Source: Burkholderia sp. FERM BP-3421 (GTDB lineage: Bacteria > Pseudomonadota > Gammaproteobacteria > Burkholderiales > Burkholderiaceae). From it: 64,000 nt of DNA. The position numbers and the translations under genes are program-made. Positions within the stretch are counted from its first letter, which is position 1. Every line of letters begins with the position of its first letter. Below, one piece after another: positions 50,667-58,694 of the stretch. The stretch covers positions 1,674,001-1,738,000 of the forward strand of contig NZ_CP117781.1 in NCBI RefSeq assembly GCF_028657905.1. Reading direction: 5' to 3'. A model generated the notes under the pieces. It searched no databases. It saw nothing but the letters and a program-made list of their open reading frames with translations, and was not told where the DNA came from.

Positions 50667-51854
50667 ATGAACTATTCGGAGCGGGTCGACCGCCTGCAGG
50701 GCAGGCGCACGACGGCCTGGGACATCCACTACGCGGCGCAGAAGGCGCTGGCGGCCGGCGAGCCGGCGATCGTGCTGAGCGTCGGCGACCCGGATTTCCC
50801 GACGCCCGACGTGATCGTCGAGCGCGCGGTGGCCGCGCTGCGCGGCGGCGATACGCACTACAGCGAAGTGCGCGGCCGCGCCGAACTGCGCGCGGCGATC
50901 GCGCGCGAGCACGCGAAGGCGGCGGGCCAGACGGTCGGCCCGGAGCAGGTGATCGTGACGGCCGGCGCGCAGAACGCGCTGTTCGCCATGTCGATGTGCC
51001 TGTGCGAGGCCGGCGACGAGGTGATCGTGCCCGAGCCGATGTATCTGACCTACGAGGCGAGCGTGCGCGCATCGGGCGCGACGCTCGTGCCGGTGCCGGT
51101 CGACGCGTCGGCCGGCTTCAGGCTCGACGGTGATGCGCTGGAAGCCGCCGTGACGCCGCGCACGAAGGCGATTTTCTTCGCGACGCCGTGCAATCCGACC
51201 GGCGTCGTGATGACGCGCGACGACCTGCAGCGGATCGCGCGCATCGCGTGCGAGCACGATCTATGGGTCGTCTCGGACGAAGTGTACGGCGAGCTGACGT
51301 TCGAGCGCGAGATGATCAGCATCGCATCGCTGCCCGGCATGGCCGCGCGCACGGTGACGATCGGCAGCCTGTCGAAGTCGCATGCGATGCCGGGCTGGCG
51401 GGTCGGCTGGGCGATCGGGCCGACCGAACTGATCGATCACGCGGAGCGGCTCGCGTTGTGCATGCTGTACGGGCTGCCGGGCTTCATCCAGCAGGCGGCG
51501 ATCACGGCGCTCGACAACAAGGCCGCGATCGTCGCGGACATGCGGGCGTGCTATCGCCGCCGCCGCGACCTCGTATGCGGCCGCCTGGGCGATGTGCCCG
51601 GCCTGCGCTGCCTGGTGCCGGAGGCGGGGATGTTCGCGATGGTCGACGTGCGCGGCACGGGGCTCGACGCGCACGCGTTCACGTGGCAGTTGTTCCGCGC
51701 GAAGCAGGTCGCGCTGCTCGACGCGAGCGCGTTCGGCGAAGCGGCCTCGGGCTTCGTCCGGTTCGGTTTCGTCGTCGACGAGGCGCAATTGGCCGACGCG
51801 TGCGATCGCGTCGCGGCATTCGTCGCGAGCCTCGACGTCCGCGCGCGGCGCTGA
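50667..51854 (+). CDS. aruH: Fold-type I aminotransferase, AruH-like (arginine:pyruvate transaminase)
   Basis: A 395-residue PLP enzyme. The internal-aldimine lysine is Lys237 in GSLSKSHAMPGWRVGW. Asn176 (CNPTG) and Asp204 (VSDEVYGELTFE) are the cofactor contacts. The N-terminal TTAWDIHYAAQKALAAGE, the PEPMYLTYEASVRASGA block and LCMLYGLPGFIQ match Pseudomonas AruH closely as I recall it. AruH moves the alpha-amino group of arginine to pyruvate, giving 2-ketoarginine and alanine, the first step of the arginine transaminase pathway. A GAAGGAGGACGC site precedes the ATG. It sits directly after a basic amino acid importer. Confidence 0.85.
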   Translation: MNYSERVDRLQGRRTTAWDIHYAAQKALAAGEPAIVLSVGDPDFPTPDVIVERAVAALRGGDTHYSEVRGRAELRAAIAREHAKAAGQTVGPEQVIVTAGAQNALFAMSMCLCEAGDEVIVPEPMYLTYEASVRASGATLVPVPVDASAGFRLDGDALEAAVTPRTKAIFFATPCNPTGVVMTRDDLQRIARIACEHDLWVVSDEVYGELTFEREMISIASLPGMAARTVTIGSLSKSHAMPGWRVGWAIGPTELIDHAERLALCMLYGLPGFIQQAAITALDNKAAIVADMRACYRRRRDLVCGRLGDVPGLRCLVPEAGMFAMVDVRGTGLDAHAFTWQLFRAKQVALLDASAFGEAASGFVRFGFVVDEAQLADACDRVAAFVASLDVRARR

Positions 51855-51886
51855 GCGGCGGCGCCGGACTGGACGCGCGAAGCACG

Positions 51887-52897
51887 ATGGTCGAAACGTT
51901 GACGTGGCAGGTGCCAGGCGATGCGGGGCAGCCGCTCGCGATCCGCGCATGGCGCCTGAGGGGCGGCGACGGGCCGCGCGTGCATTTGCAGGCCGGCGTG
52001 CATGCGGATGAGATCGCGGGGATGCTCGTGCTGCACCGGCTGCTGCCGCAGCTGAGGGCGGCGCACGATCGCGGCGTGCTGCGCGGTACGGTGACGGTGG
52101 TGCCGCAGGCCAACCCGCTCGGGCTCGCGCAGTTCCGGCAGGGGCGCCTGCTCGGCCGCTTCCACGACGCGACGCATCGCAACTTCAACCGGCATTTCCA
52201 CGAATCGGCCGCGTCGCGGCGGCCGGCAACGACATTCGCCGCGTGGCAGCGCGTGCTGCTCGGCGCGGCGTGCGACGCAGACATCGTGCTCGACCTCCAT
52301 ACCGATTCGGAAGCGTTGCCCTACGTCTACCTGCATCGCAGCCTGTGGCCGGCCGGCCGCGATCTCGCGGCGTCGCTCGGGGCTGAGATCGCGATCCTGT
52401 GGGACCGGGACGACGACGGCGCGTTCGAAGGAGCGGTCGCCGCGCACTGGGCGCGCGAGGGCGGGATGCGCGACCGGCTCGTCGCCACGGTCGAACTGCG
52501 CGGCCAGTCCGACGTGTCCGACGCGCTCGCGGAGCGCGATGCCGACGGCCTTCTGGCGTTCCTGCGCGGGCGCGGCGTGATCGCCGGGCTGTCCGACGCC
52601 GGCGACTGGCGGGGCGAGGCAGTGCCGATCGCGCACATGGAGACCGTGCTCGCGCCCGCCTCGGGCGTGCTCGTCCATGAACGCGCGCTGGGCGCGACAG
52701 TCGATGCCGGCGAGCGCATCGCGCGCATCGTCGCGCATCCGGGCGTGCCCGGCAGCGAGCACGTGCTGATCGCGCCTCAGGCAGGGCGCATCGTCACGCG
52801 TAGCCGGGAACGGCTGGTCGCGCAGGGCGACGTCGTGGCGAAGCTGACGGGCGCACGCGTGTCGGCAGGGTGGTCGGGCGGTGTGCTGGATCCCTGA
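51887..52897 (+). CDS. Succinylglutamate desuccinylase/aspartoacylase-family deacylase
   Basis: A 336-residue M14-type zinc hydrolase. The metal site is HLQAGVHADEIAGMLVLHRL (His and Glu) with a second histidine in DIVLDLHTDSEAL. RDHATHRNF-like arginine region reads FHDATHRNFNRHFHESA, and the catalytic glutamate lies in VATVELRGQSDVSD. A C-terminal lipoyl-like beta domain (ASGVLVHERALGATVDAGER) is typical. Relatives remove acyl groups from N-acylated amino acids (AstE, DoeB, AspA). It is the last gene of the arginine-type operon, so it may free arginine or its products from an N-acyl form such as an N-acetyl or succinyl derivative. Confidence 0.88.
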   Translation: MVETLTWQVPGDAGQPLAIRAWRLRGGDGPRVHLQAGVHADEIAGMLVLHRLLPQLRAAHDRGVLRGTVTVVPQANPLGLAQFRQGRLLGRFHDATHRNFNRHFHESAASRRPATTFAAWQRVLLGAACDADIVLDLHTDSEALPYVYLHRSLWPAGRDLAASLGAEIAILWDRDDDGAFEGAVAAHWAREGGMRDRLVATVELRGQSDVSDALAERDADGLLAFLRGRGVIAGLSDAGDWRGEAVPIAHMETVLAPASGVLVHERALGATVDAGERIARIVAHPGVPGSEHVLIAPQAGRIVTRSRERLVAQGDVVAKLTGARVSAGWSGGVLDP

Positions 52898-52987
52898 GCG
52901 GCGCAATCACAGCGCGGTGGTTGGTCCGGATACCCGGTGGGAAATTAAAAATACCAACCGGCAGCCGAGCGCTTTCGTGCCCGCGTT

Positions 52988-54130
52988 TCAGGCGGCGGGC
53001 CTGAGCTGCGCCTGGCGGTACAGGCCGGTAATCAGATCGGCCGGGGTCACGATGCCCGCGAGGCGCTGCTCGGTGTCCACGATCGGAATGTGATGGTGGC
53101 CCTGATCCGCGAACAGCGGCACGAGTTCGGCGATCGGCGTGGTGAGCGGCATGGTTCGCACGGGACGGCTCATGACGTCGCGAGCGGCCGGCGCGGCCCG
53201 TTTGTCCGCGCGGGGCCGACCCGGCGGCGTGCCGGATGCGCCGAACGCAGCGGACCTCGACAGATCGGCGCGCGTCACGATCCCGATTACCCGGCGAGCG
53301 GCATCGAGCACCGGCAGCGCCTTGATGCGATGCCGGTTCAACAGCTTCAGCGCGGCGGCCGCGGACGTGTCGGCGGCGATGCCGAGCGCGGGGCGCGACA
53401 TGATGTCGGCGCACGACAGTTGGCTGAACGTGCGGGCATACGCCTGCAGTTCGACGTCCCGCAGCAGCGCCTCCAAATCGTCTGGGGCGGCGTCGATCCA
53501 CTCGGTGCGGCGTTGCAGGACCGCATGGAGGTCGGCCCGGGTGAACGCGGCGCCTGCCGGGGCGGGGCGGGATGCCGCCGCAGCATGAGGATAGCGATGG
53601 CCGGTGAGCGCGTGATAGAGGAGCGCCGCGCACAGCAGCACGGCCGACTGCAACGCGATCGGTTCGAGCACGAAGCGAAAGCCGAGCGCGTGCACCGCGG
53701 GGCCGCCCAGGACGGCGGTCAGCGCGACCGCGCCGGACGGCGGATGCACGCAGCGCAATGCGAACATCGCGCCGATCGCGACGGCGACCGCAAGCGCCGC
53801 CGCCGCGACAGGATCGCCGATCCAGCGCGCGCAAGCGACGCCCACCAGCGCCGCGACCAGGTTGCCGCCGATGATCGACCAGGGTTGCGCGAGCGGGCTG
53901 GCGGGAACGGCGAACAGCAGCACCGCGGAGGCGCCCATCGGGGCGACGAGCAGGGGCACGCTGCTCGGGATGCCGGGCAGCCAGCGCATCAGGAGGCCGA
54001 CACAGGCGATGCCGGCGAACGCGCCGACACACGAGCGCAGGCGTTCGCGCCCGCTGAGGGTGACCGGTGTCGGCGCGAAGCCGCGGAGCCAGGGTGGGAG
54101 GCGATGCGGAGCGAACGGGGAGCGAGACAA
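52988..54130 (-). CDS. HPP-family membrane protein with CBS domains
   Basis: A 380-residue protein. Residues about 30-180 form four membrane segments with the HPP motif (RCVHPPSGAVALTAVLGG) and LVAPMGASAVLLFAVPASPL. The C-terminal half has two CBS domains (ADIMSRPALGIAADTSAAAA and RDVMSRPVRTMPLTTPIAEL). HPP proteins are implicated in nitrite or other anion transport, and CBS domains sense adenosine nucleotides. The start is a TTG with no close ATG alternative, so the exact N terminus is uncertain. It is convergent with the deacylase gene. Confidence 0.88.
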   Translation of the reverse strand: MSRSPFAPHRLPPWLRGFAPTPVTLSGRERLRSCVGAFAGIACVGLLMRWLPGIPSSVPLLVAPMGASAVLLFAVPASPLAQPWSIIGGNLVAALVGVACARWIGDPVAAAALAVAVAIGAMFALRCVHPPSGAVALTAVLGGPAVHALGFRFVLEPIALQSAVLLCAALLYHALTGHRYPHAAAASRPAPAGAAFTRADLHAVLQRRTEWIDAAPDDLEALLRDVELQAYARTFSQLSCADIMSRPALGIAADTSAAAALKLLNRHRIKALPVLDAARRVIGIVTRADLSRSAAFGASGTPPGRPRADKRAAPAARDVMSRPVRTMPLTTPIAELVPLFADQGHHHIPIVDTEQRLAGIVTPADLITGLYRQAQLRPAA

Positions 54131-54477
54131 GGCTGACGGTCGGCTGACGACGAAGCGCGGACGAGCCGCAGGAAGCGCGAATTATATGCGATTGTGATAT
54201 ACCTCGCCGCGTCCGGGTTCGAGTCGACCTTCAAGCGCGCACTGTTCGGGCGCCGAAGCGGTGCGAGGAAACGGGCCGAGGGGGCCTGACGGTGAGCGTT
54301 CCGGCCCGCATCGGCGTACAATTCCGGCCTACCGATTTTTACAAATTGATGAATTGCCGCCCCCGATGCCTATTCTCCGCCCGTGTCCGCGCCCCGGCCC
54401 CGGCATCCGCTCGGCGATTCCATCCCTCTGCCGCGCCGCGCGCGCCGCTTTCCCCACTTGATTCCTCAGCTTAATTC
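54131..54477. other. Divergent intergenic region before a LysR gene
   Basis: These 347 bases lie between the HPP gene and a divergent LysR gene. An AT-rich patch at about 54178-54200 (AATTATATGCGATTGTGATATA) includes plausible promoter elements for the HPP gene, and 54335-54355 (TTTTTACAAATTGATGAATT) could serve the LysR gene. Only the second is quoted in its core. I see no gene. Confidence 0.4.
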
Positions 54478-55413
54478 ATGGACATGCTCGAAAACATGCG
54501 CCTGTTCGTGCGCGTCGTCGAAGCCGGCAGTTTCACCGCGGTGGCGAAGGAGATCGATGCGACCACCGCCCAGGTGTCGCGCGCGGTCTCGAACCTCGAA
54601 GCGCATGTGCAGACCCGCCTGCTGCATCGGACCACGCGCCACCTCGGCTTGACCGAGAGCGGCCAGCGCTACTTCGAGCGGGCCAAGTCGATCCTGGCCG
54701 AGATCGACTACGCGAATGCCGAGGCGCGCAACGCGCTGCTGCGGCCGAGCGGGAAGCTGCGCATCCATGCGATGACGGGGCTCGGGCAAAGCCACGTGGT
54801 GTCGGCGATCGTGCGCTACCAGGAAGACAATCCCGATGTCTCGGTCGAGCTGACGCTCGCGCAGCGGATGCCGAACCTGATCGAGGAGGGCTACGACGTC
54901 TCGATCGTGTCGGCGTCGCAGCTGCCCGACTCCGGCTACGTCGCGCAGACCTGCGGCACCAGCTGCAGCGTGCTGGTCGCCTCGCGCGAGTATCTGGCGC
55001 GCCACGGCACGCCGACCTCGCCCGAGGATCTGCCGAAGCACGTGTGCCTGCGTCTCGATACGCCGGCTTCGCCGGGCGGCGAATGGCGGCTCGAACGCAG
55101 CGACGGCGAGGAAATGCTGTACGAGCTGCCGAACGGGCCGTTCCAGGTGAACGTGCCGGACGCGCTGGCCGTCGCGGTGCGCGCCGGGCGCGGCATCGGT
55201 TCGATCGCGTTGTACAGCGCGATCGACGACATTCGCGCGGGTCGCCTGATCCGCGTGCTGCCCAACTACCGGCTGCATACGCTGAGCGTCTACGCGGTGT
55301 ACGCGACGCGCCGTTATCTGGATGCGAAGATCCGGACGTTCCTCGATCACCTGCGTACGACCTTGACGCCCGCGCTCGAGACCGACCTGCGCGAACTCGA
55401 GCGGCTCAAGTAG
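54478..55413 (+). CDS. LysR-family transcriptional regulator (CrgA/AaeR-like)
   Basis: A 311-residue LysR protein. The helix-turn-helix is LFVRVVEAGSFTAVAKEIDA then TTAQVSRAVSNLEAHVQTRL, and the linker LLHRTTRHLGLTESGQRYFE is typical of the CrgA group. It precedes the VOC and catabolic genes on the plus strand but is separated from the LLM gene by a minus-strand VOC gene. It may regulate either. Confidence 0.92.
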   Translation: MDMLENMRLFVRVVEAGSFTAVAKEIDATTAQVSRAVSNLEAHVQTRLLHRTTRHLGLTESGQRYFERAKSILAEIDYANAEARNALLRPSGKLRIHAMTGLGQSHVVSAIVRYQEDNPDVSVELTLAQRMPNLIEEGYDVSIVSASQLPDSGYVAQTCGTSCSVLVASREYLARHGTPTSPEDLPKHVCLRLDTPASPGGEWRLERSDGEEMLYELPNGPFQVNVPDALAVAVRAGRGIGSIALYSAIDDIRAGRLIRVLPNYRLHTLSVYAVYATRRYLDAKIRTFLDHLRTTLTPALETDLRELERLK

Positions 55414-55671
55414 GCCATCGCCGCACGCGTGGCGAGGCGGCTTCCGGGATGGCCGGGCCGGTCCGGCAACCGCGTTCGCCGGCGTCACATCGATGCGATC
55501 GCGGTGAGCCGCGGCCGGCGGCCGTGAACCTTGCGCGCGGGCTTGCCGGCGCGGCCGGGCTTCGAATGCGTCGCGCGGGCGGCCGCGCGGCTCGCTCGTC
55601 CGGCGCGCCTGCGCGGCCTTCGCACGTCTCAGGCAGTCCGGCATGACGCGCGGGCGGCCGCGCCTCCGCAC

Positions 55672-56022
55672 TCAAGCGCTGCGTTTCTGCGCAATCACGA
55701 GCAGCGCGCCATTGCGATCCTCCAGCACCGCACGGGTTTCGTGCGGCCCTGCCTGCACGGGCACGCGCACCGATGCGCCGGCCTCGACGATCCGCGCGAC
55801 GGCCAGCCCGAGATCGTCTCCGTCGTCGACGCGCAGCACCAGGGCCGCGCGCTCGACGATGCGCTCCGCGCCGGCCACCAGCGCGATCGTGAGCGGGCCG
55901 CCGTCGAGCGCGCAATAGCGGCCGCCGTCGCGAAGCCTCACGCTCAGGCCCAGCCCGTCGACGAACAGGGGAAGCGCCGTGTCGATGTCGTCGACCGGGT
56001 ACAGCAGCATCGAAATCCTCAT
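55672..56022 (-). CDS. VOC-family (glyoxalase/dioxygenase superfamily) protein
   Basis: A 116-residue single-module VOC protein. It starts MRISMLLYPVDDIDTALPLF and has one beta-alpha-beta-beta-beta set in each half, ending with AVLEDRNGALLVIAQ, where the glutamate/asparagine-type metal ligand is usual. A GGAGGCAA site precedes the ATG. It diverges from the LLM oxidoreductase gene with 258 bases between them. Such small VOC proteins are lyases, isomerases or binding proteins; the substrate is unknown, though the neighbours suggest a ring-cleavage or resistance role. Confidence 0.85.
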   Translation of the reverse strand: MRISMLLYPVDDIDTALPLFVDGLGLSVRLRDGGRYCALDGGPLTIALVAGAERIVERAALVLRVDDGDDLGLAVARIVEAGASVRVPVQAGPHETRAVLEDRNGALLVIAQKRSA

Positions 56023-56280
56023 CCGTTGCCTCCATTGCCGCGACGCGTCCGACGCGGACCGCCGGACGCCGCCGATCGATGCTGGCGCACCGTCCGCTCC
56101 ATCGCACGATCCAGGCGGACGAGGGGAAAAGCCCTCTGTCTCCGCATGCGCGTCCTTACTCCAAACAGACGATGCCGCTCCGGGGCCGCGCGCCGACACT
56201 CCCATCCGTGGAATGTCCCATTCGTCCGCATCGAGCGGGCGGCCCGCGCGCCCCGCCCATCCTATCTGGAGACGCACGCA

Positions 56281-57420
56281 ATGAAGTTTTCCCTCATCTA
56301 CGAAGCCCAGACGACCGACGCCTCGCGCGAAGGCGACCATCGTGTATTCAAGGAGACGGTCGAACAGGCGCTGCTCGCCGAGCAGGTCGGCTTCGACACG
56401 ATCTGGTGCGTCGAGCACACGTCGTTGACCCACTATGCGCACATGAGCGCGCCGGAAACCTTCCTCGCGTACCTGGCCGGGCGGACGACGCGCATCGGTC
56501 TCGGTCACGGCGTCGTGTGTCTGCCGCCCGCGATGAATCATCCGATCAAGGTGGCCGAGCGGGTCGCGATGCTCGACATCCTGTCGGGCGGCCGCGTGCA
56601 TTTCGGCGTCGGCAAGGGCGGCAGCCAGCAGGAGGCCGGCGCGTTCGGCTACGCGCTGGATCAACTGCAGCCGATGATCGACGAATCGATGTACCTCGTG
56701 CCGAAGATGTTCGTGCAGGACGAGATCGAACACGACGGCGCGTACATCAAGATCCCGAAGCGCCCGATCCACCCGAAGCCGTTCCAGGATCCGCATCCGC
56801 CGATGTATCTCGCCTGCACCAACACGGACACGCTGCGGCGCGCGGGCCAGCGCGGCATGGGCGCGCTCGTGCTCGGCTTCGGCGGCCCCGACGAGGTCGC
56901 GAAGAAGAACGCGGTCTATCGCGAAGCGTGGGCGAGCCGCCGCCCGGAAGATCAGGTCGGCTTCCGCCCGACCCGGCACCTCGCCGCGCTGTGCCCGACC
57001 ATCGTGCTCACGGACGGCCAGCAGGCGCGCAAGATCGGCATTCGCGGCCAGCGCTATTTCATGGAGTCGCTCGCGTACTGGTACACGGGCGGCGAGCGCC
57101 CCGATCCGGCGACCTGGGGTGACGACCTGGTGCGGGCCGACACGGGCGAGATGGTGATCCGCTCGCGCTTCGCATCGGAGGAGGTGGTGGTGAACTTCGC
57201 CGATCCCGCGCTCGCGTTGATGAACCCGAATCACGCCTACGGCACGGTGGACGACTGCATCGGCTACGTCGGCCGCCTCCAGGAAGCCGGCGTCGACGAG
57301 GTGCTGTTCCTGTGCCAGATGGGCACGGTGCCGCACGAAGCGCAGATGGAGACGATCCGCAATATCGGCGCGCACGTGATTCCGTTCTTCGCCGGCAAGG
57401 AACAGCGCGCGTACGCGTGA
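56281..57420 (+). CDS. LLM-class flavin-dependent oxidoreductase
   Basis: A 379-residue luciferase-like monooxygenase. Family blocks are EQALLAEQVGFDTIWCVEHT, IGLGHGVVCLPPAMNHPIKV, AERVAMLDILSGGRVHFGVG and the KGGSQQE segment. It uses FMNH2 or F420H2-type reduced flavin for a monooxygenation such as Baeyer-Villiger reaction or desulfuration. It opens a same-strand run with an HsaA-like oxygenase, a KstD-like dehydrogenase, a flavin reductase and an acyl-CoA ligase. The flavin reductase in the same run could supply reduced flavin. Confidence 0.92.
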   Translation: MKFSLIYEAQTTDASREGDHRVFKETVEQALLAEQVGFDTIWCVEHTSLTHYAHMSAPETFLAYLAGRTTRIGLGHGVVCLPPAMNHPIKVAERVAMLDILSGGRVHFGVGKGGSQQEAGAFGYALDQLQPMIDESMYLVPKMFVQDEIEHDGAYIKIPKRPIHPKPFQDPHPPMYLACTNTDTLRRAGQRGMGALVLGFGGPDEVAKKNAVYREAWASRRPEDQVGFRPTRHLAALCPTIVLTDGQQARKIGIRGQRYFMESLAYWYTGGERPDPATWGDDLVRADTGEMVIRSRFASEEVVVNFADPALALMNPNHAYGTVDDCIGYVGRLQEAGVDEVLFLCQMGTVPHEAQMETIRNIGAHVIPFFAGKEQRAYA

Positions 57421-57490
57421 CGCGCCGGGTCGCCCCGAGCGGGGCGGCGTCGAACCTCGACCGTCGATCCAACCGCAACAGGAGACATCC

Positions 57491-58684
57491 GTGCATCGCG
57501 ACAACGATTCGAACGCGCTGACCGCCGTGCTGACCGCGCGCGCCGATGTGCTCGCGCCAGTGCTGGCCGGCCGCGCCGCGCAGGCCGAAGCACAGGGGCG
57601 CTTATCCGCCGAGACGATCGCCGACCTGCAGGCCGCCGGCTTCTTCAAGGTGCTGCAACCGAAGCGCTACGGCGGCCATGAACTCGATCCGCAGGTCTTC
57701 TTCGACATCCAGATGCGGCTCGCGCGCGGCTGCATGTCGACGGCGTGGGTGTACGGCGTCGTCGGCGTGCACAACTGGCAGCTCGCGCTGTTCGATCCGC
57801 GCGCGCAACAGGAGGTCTGGGGCGACGCTCCGGCCACGCTGATCGCGTCGACCTACATGCCGGTCGGCCGCGTGACGCCCGTTGACGGCGGGTTCAGGCT
57901 GTCCGGCCACTGGAAGTTCTCGAGCGGCAGCGAGTGGTGCGAATGGGTGTTTCTCGGCGCGCTGACGCCGTCCGAGAAGGAGGGCGGGCCGCCCGAATAC
58001 CGGACCTTCCTGCTGCCGAAGGCCGACTACCGGATCGAGCGGAACTGGGACGTGCTCGGCTTGCGCGCGACGGGCAGCCACGACATCGTGGTCGAGGATG
58101 TATTCGTGCCGGCCTACCGCACGCACAAGGCGATCGACGGGATGATGGCGACGAGCCCGGGCCTCGCCGTCAACGACGCGCCGCTTTACCGGCTGCCGTT
58201 CGCGCAGATTTTCGTGCGGGCGGTGGGCACGTCGTGCATCGGCGCGTTGCAGGGGGCGCTCGACGCGTTCGTCGCCGATGCGGCGACGCGCGTCTCGGCG
58301 AACAGCGGCGCGAAGACGGCCGACGATCCGGGCGCGCAGCATGCGTGCGCGAATGCCGCCGTCGCGATCGACGAGATGCAGGTGCTGTTGCAGCGCAACT
58401 TCGCCGAGCTGATGGCGTCGGTCAGCGGCGGTCCGGCGGTCTCGATCGAACGTCGCGTGCATTTTCGCTATCAGGCCGCGCAGGTCGCCGAGCGCTGCGC
58501 GCAGGCCGCCAACGCGCTGCTGCGCTATGCAGGCGGCAACGGCATCTATCACCGTCATCCGCTGGCGCGCCGCTTCCTCGACCTGCACGCGGCCCGCGCG
58601 CACTACGCGAACAACGTCGACCGCTTCGGCCAGAATCTCGGCGCGGTGACGCTCGGCCGCGAGAACGTGGATTTCTTCATCTGA
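57491..58684 (+). CDS. Flavin-dependent monooxygenase, oxygenase component (HsaA/HpaC2-like)
   Basis: A 397-residue group D flavoprotein with the acyl-CoA dehydrogenase fold. LSAETIADLQAAGFFKVLQP, RYGGHELDPQVFFDIQMRLA and the WKFSSGSEWCEWVFLGAL block match HsaA (3-hydroxy-9,10-secoandrostatrienedione hydroxylase) and p-hydroxyphenylacetate hydroxylase C2. It hydroxylates a phenolic ring using reduced FMN from a separate reductase, present downstream. The start is a GTG with AGGAGACA upstream. It lies 70 bases after the LLM gene. Confidence 0.9.
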   Translation: MHRDNDSNALTAVLTARADVLAPVLAGRAAQAEAQGRLSAETIADLQAAGFFKVLQPKRYGGHELDPQVFFDIQMRLARGCMSTAWVYGVVGVHNWQLALFDPRAQQEVWGDAPATLIASTYMPVGRVTPVDGGFRLSGHWKFSSGSEWCEWVFLGALTPSEKEGGPPEYRTFLLPKADYRIERNWDVLGLRATGSHDIVVEDVFVPAYRTHKAIDGMMATSPGLAVNDAPLYRLPFAQIFVRAVGTSCIGALQGALDAFVADAATRVSANSGAKTADDPGAQHACANAAVAIDEMQVLLQRNFAELMASVSGGPAVSIERRVHFRYQAAQVAERCAQAANALLRYAGGNGIYHRHPLARRFLDLHAARAHYANNVDRFGQNLGAVTLGRENVDFFI

Positions 58685-58694
58685 CGAGGCCGCG

